Positions 1-7,735 of a DNA stretch of 24,665 nt are shown piece by piece (position 1 is the first letter of the stretch; each line of letters opens with the position of its first letter). The stretch lies in assembly GCA_900546485.1 (NCBI GenBank), contig URDK01000031.1:1-24665 (forward strand), read 5' to 3'. The translations under genes were made by a program, and so were the position numbers. This DNA is from an uncultured Eubacteriales bacterium (lineage in GTDB: Bacteria > Bacillota > Clostridia > Oscillospirales > Oscillospiraceae). A model generated the notes under the pieces. It was given only the letters and a program-made list of their open reading frames with translations, ran no database searches and was not told the origin of the DNA.

Positions 1-259
1 GGTGGTCGGTAATCTGGCAGTCGACGCACCTGGTAGTCTCCGCCGGGGGCGGACGCGCCATCTTGACGGCTAGGGCAACTGTTTACGGCAAGTACAACAT
101 AACGTGCGGCCCGCTATCAAAAAGACCCGCACCAAAGGCCGCTTTTCTTTGGGGCAAACCCCGTTTCTTTTGGCAAGGGCAAAAGAAATGGGGTGTCTCG
201 CAGCAGGGCTTACCGCGAGCACCCAACGTAACGGCGCACACGTAGAAGCGTAAAGAAAG

Positions 260-390
260 AGGGGGAACCCCCGGCGAGGGTTCCCCCTTAGACCCCCTCC
301 TGCGCTTTTGGGAGCACAAGGGGGGTTCCGCGCTCTGCGGAGCGCGGCCAGAGGCTTTGCCTCTGGACTCCACCACCTTTGAAAAGGTGG
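260..390. repeat. Intergenic nested-hairpin array (REP/MITE-like)
   Basis: Four inverted repeats follow one another: 260-270/278-288 (11 bp, 7-nt loop), 328-334/341-347 (7 bp, 6-nt loop), 348-355/359-366 (8 bp, TTT loop) and 373-378/385-390 (6 bp). No long T run follows any of them, so a simple terminator is unlikely. The upstream 120-255 stretch, with purine-rich blocks and an AAAGAAAG run, seems part of the same element. From memory, the closing motif (CCACCTTTGAAAAGGTGG then ACGAAACTTT) recurs between genes in Oscillospiraceae genomes; this cannot be verified here. The open frames across it (63-245 plus, 83-454 minus) are by-products of the palindromes. I see no gene in 1-492. Confidence 0.65.
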
Positions 391-439
391 ACGAAACTTT
401 CAAACACGCGCGGCGGGGCGTCACGCCGCAAAACAGCTG

Positions 440-468
440 TTGCCTTGTGCGCAAAAATTTGTTATGAT
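440..468 (+). promoter_or_regulatory. Sigma-A type promoter of the XRE/S24 regulator
   Basis: TTGCCT at 440-445, a 17-base spacer and TATGAT at 463-468. The predicted start of transcription near 475 leaves a very short leader that begins just before the AAGGAG at 478-483. It lies immediately after the hairpin array. Confidence 0.6.
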
Positions 469-492
469 ATATCCCAAAAGGAGATGATACCT

Positions 493-1182
493 CTGAAAAA
501 ATCTCTTGGCGAGATACTCACAGCCCTTCGCCGTGAATCAGGGCTCACTCAGCCCCAGGTCTCCGAGCTGCTTGCGGCCGAGGGTATAGATATAAAGCCC
601 GCCGGCATCAGCAAGTGGGAAAAGGACATGACCCTGCCCAACGCCGTGCAGTTCCTCGCGCTCTGCGGTATCTATGGCGTCATTGACGTTATGTCAACCT
701 TCACCGGCTCGGGCGGGAGCACCGCGGGGCTCAATTCCGAGGGTCGCAGGCTCGTCGCGGACTACATCCGCGTCCTGCTCGCCAGCGGACTGTACGCGGA
801 AACGGAGGCCCCGGAAAAGTCTGGGCGCGTCCTGCCGCTCTATACCCTCGCCGCCTCCGCCGGCACCGGCCAGTTCCTAGACGGCGACGACTGCGAGCCC
901 ATAGACGCCTCCGCCGCCCCGGAGGAGGCGGATTTCGCCGTCCGCATCGCAGGCGACAGCATGGAGCCCGAGATACACGACGGCCAGATAGTCTGGGTCC
1001 GCCGCCGCGAGACGCTCGAGAGCGGGCGCACCGGCATCTTCGTCCTCGGCGGCATGGCCTACTGCAAACGCCTGCACGTCGACGAAAAGGGCGCCTGCCT
1101 CATCTCGGTCAACCCCGCCTACGCGCCCATAGCGCTCACGCCGGAGAGCGAGTTCCGCGTCTGCGGCGAGGTCGTGGGCTGA
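493..1182 (+). CDS. XRE-family regulator fused to S24 (LexA-like) peptidase domain
   Basis: A cytoplasmic DNA-binding regulator of about 229 residues. The N-terminal ~60 residues form an XRE helix-turn-helix (SGLTQPQVSELL...ISKWEKD). After a linker the C-terminal half is an S24 peptidase: a putative autocleavage Ala-Gly in AASAGTG, the catalytic Ser in GDSMEPEI and the general-base Lys in the YCKRL segment. By family precedent it dimerises on operators and may self-cleave on a stress signal, as LexA and CI do. Start choice: the ATG at 484 directly abuts the AAGGAG (478-483), which leaves no spacing, while the in-frame CTG at 493 lies nine bases away and gives a typical KKSLGEIL amino terminus; I prefer CTG. 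It converges with nth, with only three bases between the stops. Its target genes are unknown. Confidence 0.85.
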   Translation: MKKSLGEILTALRRESGLTQPQVSELLAAEGIDIKPAGISKWEKDMTLPNAVQFLALCGIYGVIDVMSTFTGSGGSTAGLNSEGRRLVADYIRVLLASGLYAETEAPEKSGRVLPLYTLAASAGTGQFLDGDDCEPIDASAAPEEADFAVRIAGDSMEPEIHDGQIVWVRRRETLESGRTGIFVLGGMAYCKRLHVDEKGACLISVNPAYAPIALTPESEFRVCGEVVG

Positions 1183-1185
1183 GGC

Positions 1186-1821
1186 TCACTCGCCCGTCGC
1201 GTAGCGGCAGACGTGGGCCACGCAGCAGCCCTCGCACTTAGGCGCGCGGGCCGTGCACACCGCCCGGCCGTGCAGGACGATGCGGTGGCAGAAGTCGGAG
1301 CTCTTCTCCGGCGGCAGCACGGCGCGCAGCGCGGCCTCTATCTTCGGGGGGTCCTTGGTGTCCACAAAGCCCATGCGGTTCGAGAGCCGGATGCAGTGCG
1401 TGTCCACCACCACGGCCCCGGGCGCGTGGAACACGTCGCCGAGGATAAGGTTCGCCGTCTTGCGGCCCACGCCTGGCAGGGCGAGCAGTTCGTCCATGCT
1501 GTCCGGCACCCGGCCGCCGTGCTTTGCGAGCAGCACCTGCGCGCAGGCTACGATGTCCCGCGCCTTGGTGTGGAAAAAGCCGCAGGAGCGTATGTACTGC
1601 TCCACCTCGGCCACGTCGGCCTCGGCGAAGTCCTTGAGTGTGGGATACCGCTCGAAGAGCGCGGGGGTTATCATATTCACCCGCTCGTCCGTGCACTGCG
1701 CCGCAAGGCGCACGGAGAAGAGCAGCTCATAATCCTTGCCCCAGTCGAGCGTGCAGTCCGCGAGTGGGTAGGCCTCCTCAAGCCGGGCAACTATCTCCGC
1801 AGTCTGTTCGGGCGTTCGCAT
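1186..1821 (-). CDS. nth: Endonuclease III (DNA glycosylase/AP lyase)
   Basis: Base-excision repair enzyme that removes oxidised pyrimidines and nicks the AP site. With the start at 1821 it is 211 residues, the same length as E. coli Nth. The helix-hairpin-helix LPGVGRKTANLIL carries the catalytic Lys121, and Asp140 lies in VDTHCIRLSNRMG. The C-terminal [4Fe-4S] loop C-x6-C-x2-C-x5-C is intact (Cys189, 196, 199, 205). An in-frame ATG at 1863 would add 14 residues with no counterpart in the family; the chosen ATG has a modest GCGGTGAT upstream. It is transcribed divergently from rarA, with 78 bases between the starts, and converges on the S24 regulator. Assignment is firm. Confidence 0.96.
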   Translation of the reverse strand: MRTPEQTAEIVARLEEAYPLADCTLDWGKDYELLFSVRLAAQCTDERVNMITPALFERYPTLKDFAEADVAEVEQYIRSCGFFHTKARDIVACAQVLLAKHGGRVPDSMDELLALPGVGRKTANLILGDVFHAPGAVVVDTHCIRLSNRMGFVDTKDPPKIEAALRAVLPPEKSSDFCHRIVLHGRAVCTARAPKCEGCCVAHVCRYATGE

Positions 1822-1899
1822 AATATCACCGCTTTCGCATTTTTTACAGCATTTTAGCACCATTGCGCATATATTTCAACGTATTACGGAGGTCAAGCC

Positions 1900-3168
1900 A
1901 TGCACAGACCCTTGGCAGACGAGATAAGGCCGCTCGAGCTGGACGACGTTGTCGGGCAAAAGCACATACTGGGCCCCGGCGGGCTGCTCCGCCGCGTCAT
2001 CGACTCCGGCAGCATACCCAATATGGTGTTCTACGGGCCCTCCGGGACGGGCAAAACCACCGTCGCCAACATCATAGCCCGCAAAACCGACCGCAGCCTG
2101 CGCCGTCTCAACGCCACAAACGCCTCGCTCGCGGACATAAAGGCCATCATCGCCGAGCTCGACACCATGCTCACCCCCGGCGGCGTGCTGCTCTACCTCG
2201 ACGAGATACAGTACTTCAACAAAAAGCAGCAGCAGAGCCTCCTCGAGTTCATCGAGGACGGCCGCATAACGCTCATCGCCTCCACCACCGAGAACCCCTA
2301 TTTCTACGTCTACAACGCCCTGCTCTCGCGCAGCACCGTGTTCGAGTTCAAGTCCGTGCCCCCCGCCGAGGTCGTGCCCGCGGTCAGGCGAGCAGTTGAC
2401 ATAATATCGAAGCGCGAGGGCATAGAGGCCGTCGTGGAGCCGGGTGCGGCGGAGCATATCGCCCAGAGCTGCGGCGGCGACGTGCGCAAGGCGATGAATT
2501 CCGTGGAGCTGCTGTTCTCAGCGGCGCCGAGGAAGGACGGAATGGTTAACATAACACTTCAAGACGCGAAGGACGCGACGCAGAGCAGCGCGATGCGCTA
2601 CGACCGCGAGGGGGACGAGCACTTCGACTCGGTCTCGGCTCTTATGAAGTCGCTGCGCGGCTCGGACCCGGACGCGGCGCTGCACTATCTGGCGCGGACG
2701 CTGGAGGCGGGCGACCTCATCGGGGCCTGCCGAAGGCTGCTGTGCTCTGCCTCGGAGGACATAGGGCTGGCGTATCCTCAGGCGGCGGCGATAGTGAAGG
2801 CCTGCGTGGATTCGGCTCTGCAGCTGGGCCTGCCGGAGGCGCGGCTGCCGCTGGCGGAGGCTGCGCTGCTGCTGGCTACGGCGCCGAAGTCGAACTCGGT
2901 GGTCATGGGCATAGACCGGGCGATGGCCGACGTGCGCGCGGGCAAGGCCGGGCCGATACCGCGCGAGCTTCAGAACGTCCACGCCGACGGCGCGGGCTTC
3001 GAGCGCGAGCAGGGCTACAAGTACCCGCACGACTACCCGGGTCACTGGGTCGAGCAGCAGTATCTGCCGGACAATTTGAAGAACGCGCACTACTATGAAT
3101 ACGGCGACAACAAGACCGAGCAGGCCGCGAGGGCCTACTGGGAGCGCATCAAGGGGGAGGGCCGCTGA
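1900..3168 (+). CDS. rarA: Replication-associated recombination protein A (AAA+ ATPase)
   Basis: A 422-residue RarA/MgsA/WRNIP1-family clamp-loader-like ATPase acting at stalled replication forks. Walker A is GPSGTGKT (46-53), Walker B contains Asp101-Glu102 (YLDEIQYFNK), sensor 1 lies in ASTTENP (127-133) and the arginine finger is in LLSRS (Arg144). The C-terminal MgsA-type oligomerisation domain ends in the characteristic KYPHDYPGHWVEQQYLP segment. GGAGG at 1888-1892 lies seven bases before the ATG. It starts a four-gene operon and overlaps the next gene by one base (TGATG). Synonymous codon choice changes midway: Ala is mostly GCC up to about 2395 and mostly GCG after about 2450. Confidence 0.96.
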   Translation: MHRPLADEIRPLELDDVVGQKHILGPGGLLRRVIDSGSIPNMVFYGPSGTGKTTVANIIARKTDRSLRRLNATNASLADIKAIIAELDTMLTPGGVLLYLDEIQYFNKKQQQSLLEFIEDGRITLIASTTENPYFYVYNALLSRSTVFEFKSVPPAEVVPAVRRAVDIISKREGIEAVVEPGAAEHIAQSCGGDVRKAMNSVELLFSAAPRKDGMVNITLQDAKDATQSSAMRYDREGDEHFDSVSALMKSLRGSDPDAALHYLARTLEAGDLIGACRRLLCSASEDIGLAYPQAAAIVKACVDSALQLGLPEARLPLAEAALLLATAPKSNSVVMGIDRAMADVRAGKAGPIPRELQNVHADGAGFEREQGYKYPHDYPGHWVEQQYLPDNLKNAHYYEYGDNKTEQAARAYWERIKGEGR

Positions 3169-3362
3169 TGGACATACGTGTAGGCGACACGCTGGTGATG
3201 AAAAAGCAGCACCCCTGCGGCTCATGCCGCTGGCAGGTGCTGAGGATAGGCGCGGATTTCAAACTGCGCTGCGAGGGCTGCCGCCGCGAGGTGATGGGCC
3301 CGCGCTCGAAGTTCGAGCGGAACGTGAAGGAAATAATAAGGCCGGAGACGGCGGAGGGGTGA
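3168..3362 (+). CDS. DUF951 family small protein
   Basis: A 64-residue protein with the DUF951 signature: VGD near the start, KKQHPCGS (13-19), W22, IGADFKLRCEGC (27-38) and MGPRSKFE (43-50). The family is widespread in Firmicutes and has no established biochemical function; the conserved HPCG and CxxC suggest a small metal-binding or nucleic-acid-binding fold. This copy has an additional Cys20 where Asn is usual, giving C17, C20, C35 and C38, a possible four-cysteine zinc site. It overlaps the rarA stop by one base, indicating translational coupling, and is followed five bases later by the coiled-coil gene. Confidence 0.9.
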   Translation: MDIRVGDTLVMKKQHPCGSCRWQVLRIGADFKLRCEGCRREVMGPRSKFERNVKEIIRPETAEG

Positions 3363-3366
3363 CGAC

Positions 3367-4323
3367 ATGTCGGTATACGGAACGGATCTGAAGGAGCTGC
3401 AGCGCCGCGCGGCGCGCAAGGTGCAGATAGGCTCCCAGCTGCGCGAGCTGGAGGCGCAGCGGCGCGAGCTTGAAGCCAGGGTCGAGGAGCTGGCAGCCAT
3501 AAGTCACGACGAGCAGGCAGACGTGGACCGCCTGGAGGCGGGCGGCCTGACCGCGTTTTTCTACTCGCTGCTCGGCAAGGGCGAGGAGAAGCTCAGCAAG
3601 GAGCGGCGTGAGGCCGCGGCGGCGGCGCTCAAGTACGAGGCCGCGGCGCGTGAGCTGGCGAACGCGGAGGACGACCTGGAGCGTCTCCATGCCGAGTACG
3701 CGGAGCTGGCCGATGCGGAGGAGGAGTACCGCCGCGCGCTTGAGGAGCGGGCGGCCGAGCTCAGGAGGGGCGGCAGTGCCGCGGGGCGCGAGCTGCTGCG
3801 CATCGAGGCGGAGATTGCCGCGGAGGAGAGCCGGAAGAAGGAGCTGCTGGAGGCCATAGCCGCGGGCAGCGACGCGCTGAACACGGTGAACGTCATCCTC
3901 GACGAGCTGGGCGACGCCGAGGGCTGGGCCACCTGGGACATGTTCGGCGGTGGGATGATCTCCGACCTCGCCAAGCACAGCCATCTGGACAGCGCGCAGC
4001 ACAACGTATCGCTGCTGCAAAGCCAGCTGCGCCGCTTCAGGACGGAGCTTGCGGACGTGGGCTCGGCGGCTGACGGCATGCAGGTGAGCATCGATGGCTT
4101 CATGCGCTTTGCGGACTATTTCTTCGACGGGTTCTTTGTGGACTGGATGGTCCTCGACCGGATACAGCAGTCGACGGAGCAGGTGCAGAACGCCTATGCG
4201 CGCATCCACAGCGTGCTGGACTGGCTGAACAAGCAGCTGGCGCAGGCCAACGCAAAGGCTGACGAGCTGCGCGCCAGGGCGGACGCCGTGGTGGCGGACT
4301 CGCAGCCGCGTCAATTGCAATAA
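3367..4323 (+). CDS. Predicted coiled-coil protein, function unknown
   Basis: 318 residues with no signal peptide or membrane segment. Residues ~5-50 and ~65-170 are Arg/Glu/Ala/Leu-rich with heptad-like spacing and predict long coiled coils. A central globular-looking stretch (residues ~190-215) contains WATWDMFGGGMISDLAKHSHLDSAQ-like sequence, which I recall from uncharacterised Firmicutes proteins; a second helical region with aromatic pairs (FADYFFDGFFVDW) and another coiled coil close the protein. GGAGG at 3353-3357 precedes the ATG. It lies in the rarA operon between DUF951 and the deaminase, 15 bases before the latter. A structural or scaffold role is possible, but I do not assign a function. 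Confidence 0.82.
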   Translation: MSVYGTDLKELQRRAARKVQIGSQLRELEAQRRELEARVEELAAISHDEQADVDRLEAGGLTAFFYSLLGKGEEKLSKERREAAAAALKYEAAARELANAEDDLERLHAEYAELADAEEEYRRALEERAAELRRGGSAAGRELLRIEAEIAAEESRKKELLEAIAAGSDALNTVNVILDELGDAEGWATWDMFGGGMISDLAKHSHLDSAQHNVSLLQSQLRRFRTELADVGSAADGMQVSIDGFMRFADYFFDGFFVDWMVLDRIQQSTEQVQNAYARIHSVLDWLNKQLAQANAKADELRARADAVVADSQPRQLQ

Positions 4324-4338
4324 CAGGAGGTAAAAGAC

Positions 4339-4818
4339 ATGTACCAGAGCCACGAATACTATCTCAGGCGGGCGATAGAGGTCTCGAAGGCCTCGCGCGC
4401 GGCGGGGAATACTCCCTTCGGCGCGCTGCTGGTGGACGCCGAGGGCAACATCCTGATGGAGCAGCAGAACATCGAGATAAGCGAGCACATCTGCACCGGC
4501 CACGCGGAGACGACGCTGGCGGCGAGGGCCTCGCAGGCGTATTCGCGAGACTTTCTCTCGCACTGTACGCTGTACACGACGGCGGAGCCCTGCGCGATGT
4601 GCGCCGGGGCCATCTACTGGGCCAACATCGGCCGGGTGGTGTACGGCATGACGGAGCGGCGGCTGCTCCAGCTCACGGGCAGCAACGAGCAGAACCCCAC
4701 CTTCGACCTTCCCTGCCGCGAGGTGTTCGCAAGAGGCCAGCGCAAGATCGAGGTCATCGGCCCATTCCCTGAGCTCGAGGAGGAGGCCGCCGCAGTCCAC
4801 GAGGGCTATTGGAACTGA
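4339..4818 (+). CDS. Nucleoside deaminase (cytidine/guanine deaminase superfamily)
   Basis: A 159-residue zinc hydrolase of the CDA fold. The zinc/catalytic signature is complete: His55-Ala-Glu57 (GHAETTL) and Pro-Cys85-x2-Cys88 (TAEPCAMCAGAIYWANI). The sequence after it (VVYGMTERRLLQLTG) and the C-terminal IGPFPELEEEA resemble the free-base/nucleoside deaminase branch, such as guanine deaminase, more than tRNA adenosine deaminase TadA; the substrate remains open. AGGAGG at 4325-4330 lies eight bases before the ATG. It is the last gene of the rarA operon and is followed by a strong hairpin terminator. Confidence 0.9.
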   Translation: MYQSHEYYLRRAIEVSKASRAAGNTPFGALLVDAEGNILMEQQNIEISEHICTGHAETTLAARASQAYSRDFLSHCTLYTTAEPCAMCAGAIYWANIGRVVYGMTERRLLQLTGSNEQNPTFDLPCREVFARGQRKIEVIGPFPELEEEAAAVHEGYWN

Positions 4819-4861
4819 CAGGGACACAAAACTTCATGCGCCCGGCGCGCACCACTGAATA

Positions 4862-4903
4862 TAAAAAAAGCAGGGCCCCCGCGGGGGTCCTGCTCATTTT
4901 TTT
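4862..4903. terminator. Bidirectional intrinsic terminator
   Basis: GCAGGGCCCC/GGGGTCCTGC-type stem at 4870-4893, with seven A before it and seven T after it. It can end both the rarA-deaminase operon (plus) and the lipoprotein gene (minus). Confidence 0.9.
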
Positions 4904-4905
4904 GC

Positions 4906-5568
4906 TTACGCGCCGAGAGAGGCGACGATGCTCTCGTACACGCTGTCCGCGTTCTCGCACATCACCATCACGATGGTGCCGTCCTCAAGGGTCTCGAGCT
5001 TGGCGTTCTTCGCGATCTCGTACTGGTCGGCCAGGTAGGTCTCGAAGTTGGCGCACTGGGTGTCGATGAAGCCCTGGAGCCCGGCCTTGACCGTATCCGC
5101 GCAGCCCTCGGCCGGCTTCACGACCACGATGCCGTAGGCCTTGACGTTGATGAGCGACACGCTCATCGCGATCTCGTCAACGTCGGAGGAGGTGAAGCCC
5201 ACGACCTGGTAGTACATATCCTCAATGGCGTCCTTGTCGCAGAACACCGGATAGGCCTCGTTATCCTCGTCCGTGCGCGCGGCGGTTATCGCGTCGCCCA
5301 GAGCGTTGGTCACAGGAGCCTCGGTCTCAGGGGCCTCAGTCGCAGGGGCCTCGGTCTCAGGGGTCTCGGTCTCGGGGGCGGTGCTCTCCTCGGGCTCCTC
5401 GCTCGGCTCGGCGCTCTCTTCCGGCTCTTCGCTCGGCTCGGCGCTCGGCTCGGTGCTGGTGACAGGCTCGGTGGTGTCGGTCGGATCGGGTTCGGTTTCG
5501 GTCCCGCAGGCGCTCAGAAGGGCCAGGCACATGGTCAGGCAGAGTACTGCGGCAATGATCTTTTTCAT
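4906..5568 (-). CDS. DUF4358-like lipoprotein with Glu/Pro/Thr/Ser-rich stalk
   Basis: 220 residues. The amino terminus is a lipoprotein signal peptide with lipobox L-S-A-C (Cys21), so the mature protein should be anchored on the outer face of the membrane. Residues ~22-88 are a low-complexity acidic stalk built from EPSEEPEES-like and TEAP/PETEAP repeats. The remaining domain (~95-220: DMYYQVVGFTSSDVDEIAMSVSL, AYGIVVVKPAEG, a late VMVMCEN strand) fits the DUF4358 family of clostridial lipoproteins, function unknown. The ATG at 5568 follows AAGGAG with good spacing; the longer open frame to 5619 would put 17 residues before the signal peptide and is rejected. It is monocistronic and divergent from the acyltransferase. 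Confidence 0.88.
   Translation of the reverse strand: MKKIIAAVLCLTMCLALLSACGTETEPDPTDTTEPVTSTEPSAEPSEEPEESAEPSEEPEESTAPETETPETEAPATEAPETEAPVTNALGDAITAARTDEDNEAYPVFCDKDAIEDMYYQVVGFTSSDVDEIAMSVSLINVKAYGIVVVKPAEGCADTVKAGLQGFIDTQCANFETYLADQYEIAKNAKLETLEDGTIVMVMCENADSVYESIVASLGA
5313..5475. repeat. Imperfect tandem repeats inside the lipoprotein gene
   Basis: Short degenerate repeats (GGGGCCTCGGTCTCA-like, then GGCTCTTCGCTCGGCTCGGC-like units) encode the acidic stalk on the minus strand. Such tracts are prone to length variation between strains. Confidence 0.7.
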
Positions 5569-5675
5569 TTTATCATTTTCTCCTTGGATGTATTTCGGTG
5601 GTCTGCCCACCGTGCGCATTAGACTTATGTCCGCCGAAAAAGTTCCCGCAAATTTTCAGTTAATTTTTCTTTCGC

Positions 5676-5704
5676 TTGCCTGTGCCTGCCCGCGATGTTA
5701 AAAT
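5676..5704 (+). promoter_or_regulatory. Promoter of the acyltransferase-DUF6320-aldolase operon
   Basis: TTGCCT at 5676-5681, a 17-base spacer and TAAAAT at 5699-5704, 29 bases before the start codon. Confidence 0.55.
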
Positions 5705-5732
5705 CTCTTTATATTCCCCCCTGGAGGCCGCC

Positions 5733-7016
5733 ATGAACAAAGCCCGCACGCCCTGGTACCGCATGGATAACGCCAGCTTTATGTACTCCTCCATCCAGCG
5801 CGAGGAGTTTTCCGCCATATACCGCTTCTCCGCCGTCATGACGGAGGAGGTCGACCCCGCGCTGCTTCAGGCCGCGGTCGACCGCACGCTGCCGCGCTTT
5901 CCCGGCTTCGCCGTGAAGATCTGCCGGGGCTTCTTCTGGTACTACTTTGAGCCGAACACCGCCCCCGGCCCCTTCGTGCGCGAGGACGTGGCCGACCCCT
6001 GCCGCCCCGTGCGCTTCAACGAGGACAACGGCTGGCTCATCCGCTTTTACTACTACCGCCGCCGCATCTCGCTGGAGGTGTTCCACGCCCTCGCGGACGG
6101 CGCGGGGGCGCTCACCTTCTTCCGCAACCTGCTGGCCGAGTACCTCAGGCAGTGCGGCGCGGACATACCGCCCGGCGAGGGCCTAGCGGACCTCGACGAG
6201 CCGCCCCGCGCGGCCGAGAGCGAGGACGCCTACCTCCGCTACGCAGGGCCCGCCTCGCGCGCCCTGCCGCGCATCCCCCGCGCCTACCAGAACCGCGGCA
6301 CGCCCGAGCCCTTCTACACCTTTCACGTCACGATGGGCTTTCTCTCCGTCTCCGCCCTGCGCGAAAAGGCGAAGAGCTACGGCGCCTCCATCACCGAGTA
6401 CCTCGCTGCGATACTCCTCAAGCTGCTCATCGAAAAGCAGCGCAGCGAGCGGCCCATACGCGAAAAGCCCGTGGCCCTCGCCGTGCCCGTCAACCTGCGC
6501 GCCTTCTTCCCCACCGAGACGCTCCGGAACTTCATCCTCACCGTGCAGCCGAGCGTCGACCCCACGCTGGGCGACTACGAGTTCCCGCAGCTCGTCGCGC
6601 TGGTGCACAACTACATGCGCCTCACCGCCGAGCCCGTAAAGCTCCGCGCGGGACTGACAAAGGGCGTGCGGCTGCTCTACAACCGCTTCCTCATCCTCAT
6701 ACCGCGCGTCATCAAAAACCCCATCATGCTGCTCAGCTACGCCCTCGCGGGCGTGCGGCCGTACAGCGCCATCTTCACCAATCCCGGCCCCTTCCCCGTG
6801 CCGGAGTGCATGCGGCCCTACATCGACCACATGGAGGTCGTGCAGGGTCAGGCCACGGTGGCGCGGCCGCACGTCTCGTCCATCAGCTACGGCGACACGA
6901 TGGAGATAACCTTCTCCGGCGTGCAGAAGGAGACCGACCTCGAGCGCGAATTCTTCCGCTTCCTCGTGCGCGAGGGCCTGCACGTGCGCGTCGAGAGCAA
7001 CCGTCAGGGGGTGTAA
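5733..7016 (+). CDS. Condensation-domain-like acyltransferase (alcohol acetyltransferase-like)
   Basis: 427 residues, one condensation/BAHD-like fold. The catalytic H-x3-D-G motif is present as HALADG (His118, Asp122, Gly123). The family (NRPS-condensation-like, COG4908 type) joins acyl groups to alcohols or amines; the donor and acceptor are unknown here. A C-terminal block with hydrophobic residues (YNRFLILIPRVIKNPIMLLSYAL) and SISYGDTMEITFSG matches standalone members rather than multidomain NRPSs; no carrier or adenylation domain is present. TGGAGG at 5722-5727 precedes the ATG at 5733; an in-frame ATG upstream at 5676 lies in the promoter. The gene is immediately followed by the DUF6320 gene, a pairing I recall from other Clostridia, which suggests they act together at the membrane. 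Confidence 0.82.
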   Translation: MNKARTPWYRMDNASFMYSSIQREEFSAIYRFSAVMTEEVDPALLQAAVDRTLPRFPGFAVKICRGFFWYYFEPNTAPGPFVREDVADPCRPVRFNEDNGWLIRFYYYRRRISLEVFHALADGAGALTFFRNLLAEYLRQCGADIPPGEGLADLDEPPRAAESEDAYLRYAGPASRALPRIPRAYQNRGTPEPFYTFHVTMGFLSVSALREKAKSYGASITEYLAAILLKLLIEKQRSERPIREKPVALAVPVNLRAFFPTETLRNFILTVQPSVDPTLGDYEFPQLVALVHNYMRLTAEPVKLRAGLTKGVRLLYNRFLILIPRVIKNPIMLLSYALAGVRPYSAIFTNPGPFPVPECMRPYIDHMEVVQGQATVARPHVSSISYGDTMEITFSGVQKETDLEREFFRFLVREGLHVRVESNRQGV

Positions 7017-7018
7017 TG

Positions 7019-7723
7019 ATGTCATACTGTGTAAACTGCGGCGTGGAGCTAAATCCCGCCGCGCGTGAGTGCCCGCTCTGCCGGACGCCTGTGCTCAATC
7101 CGAGCTGCCCCGTGGACGCGGACGCGCCAAGCTTCTTCCCCACGCGGCGCGAGGAGGTCGCGCCCGTCTCCCGGCGCGAGGCGGCGCTGCTGCTCACGGC
7201 TATGCTGCTGAGCGTGGCCATCTGCTGCACGCTGCTCAACCTGGTGTTTTACAGCGACGTGTGGTGGTCCTTCTTCATCGGCGGGGCCATGGCGATGCTC
7301 TGGGTCTGGTTCGTGCCGCCGCTGCTCTCACGCAAGCTGTTCATCTGGGTGCGTCTCACCCTGGACGTGCTCGCCGTGGGGGTCTATATTTTACTCATCG
7401 CCATAGCCCTCGACGGCATGGACTGGTTCGTCGGCCTCGCCCTGCCCATCGTGGCGGCGGGGGTGCTGGTCATTCCGGTGCTGTACTGGATAATCCGCAC
7501 GCGGCGCTGCTCGCTGCTGGTCTCGGCGGTGCTGGTGCTGCTCGCGCTAGGGCTCTTCGCGGTGCTCACCGAGTTCCTCTGCGACCGGTATCTCAAGGGC
7601 GTCTGGCTGCCCGGCTGGTCCATGGTGGTGCTGGCCTCCTGCGTGGGGCTTTCGATACCGCTAATCATAGTCCGCCGCGTGCCCTCGCTCCGCGAGGAGG
7701 CGCGCCGGAGATTCCACATGTAG
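7019..7723 (+). CDS. DUF6320-like zinc-ribbon multi-pass membrane protein
   Basis: 234 residues. The amino terminus is a zinc ribbon with paired cysteines Cys4-x2-Cys7 and Cys18-x2-Cys21. After a polar linker come about six hydrophobic segments near residues 54-78, 82-103, 107-131, 136-159, 164-187 and 200-218, then a basic tail. Function is unknown; the zinc ribbon plus membrane domain fits DUF6320. Two adjacent ATG codons (7016, 7019) overlap or abut the previous stop TAA; 7019 has the better distance from GGGGG. Translational coupling with the acyltransferase is likely, and the aldolase follows 12 bases later. Confidence 0.8.
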   Translation: MSYCVNCGVELNPAARECPLCRTPVLNPSCPVDADAPSFFPTRREEVAPVSRREAALLLTAMLLSVAICCTLLNLVFYSDVWWSFFIGGAMAMLWVWFVPPLLSRKLFIWVRLTLDVLAVGVYILLIAIALDGMDWFVGLALPIVAAGVLVIPVLYWIIRTRRCSLLVSAVLVLLALGLFAVLTEFLCDRYLKGVWLPGWSMVVLASCVGLSIPLIIVRRVPSLREEARRRFHM

Positions 7724-7735
7724 GAGGTAAACCGA

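Noticed and set aside
1..61. Possible gene start on the minus strand (MARPPPAETTRCVDC...) running off the left edge
   Set aside because: Only 20 codons, no ribosome binding site; too short to support.
63..454. Open frames in the hairpin array (plus 63-245, minus 83-454)
   Set aside because: They read across palindromes, have no ribosome binding site and no protein-like composition.
3259..4827. 522-codon open frame on the minus strand
   Set aside because: It lies antisense to the DUF951, coiled-coil and deaminase genes, has Arg/Leu/His-rich composition and no family features; it is an artefact of high G+C.
6152..7018. Upstream extension of the DUF6320 frame through the acyltransferase
   Set aside because: Arg/Pro/His-rich out-of-frame translation; the zinc ribbon starts at 7019 just after the acyltransferase stop.
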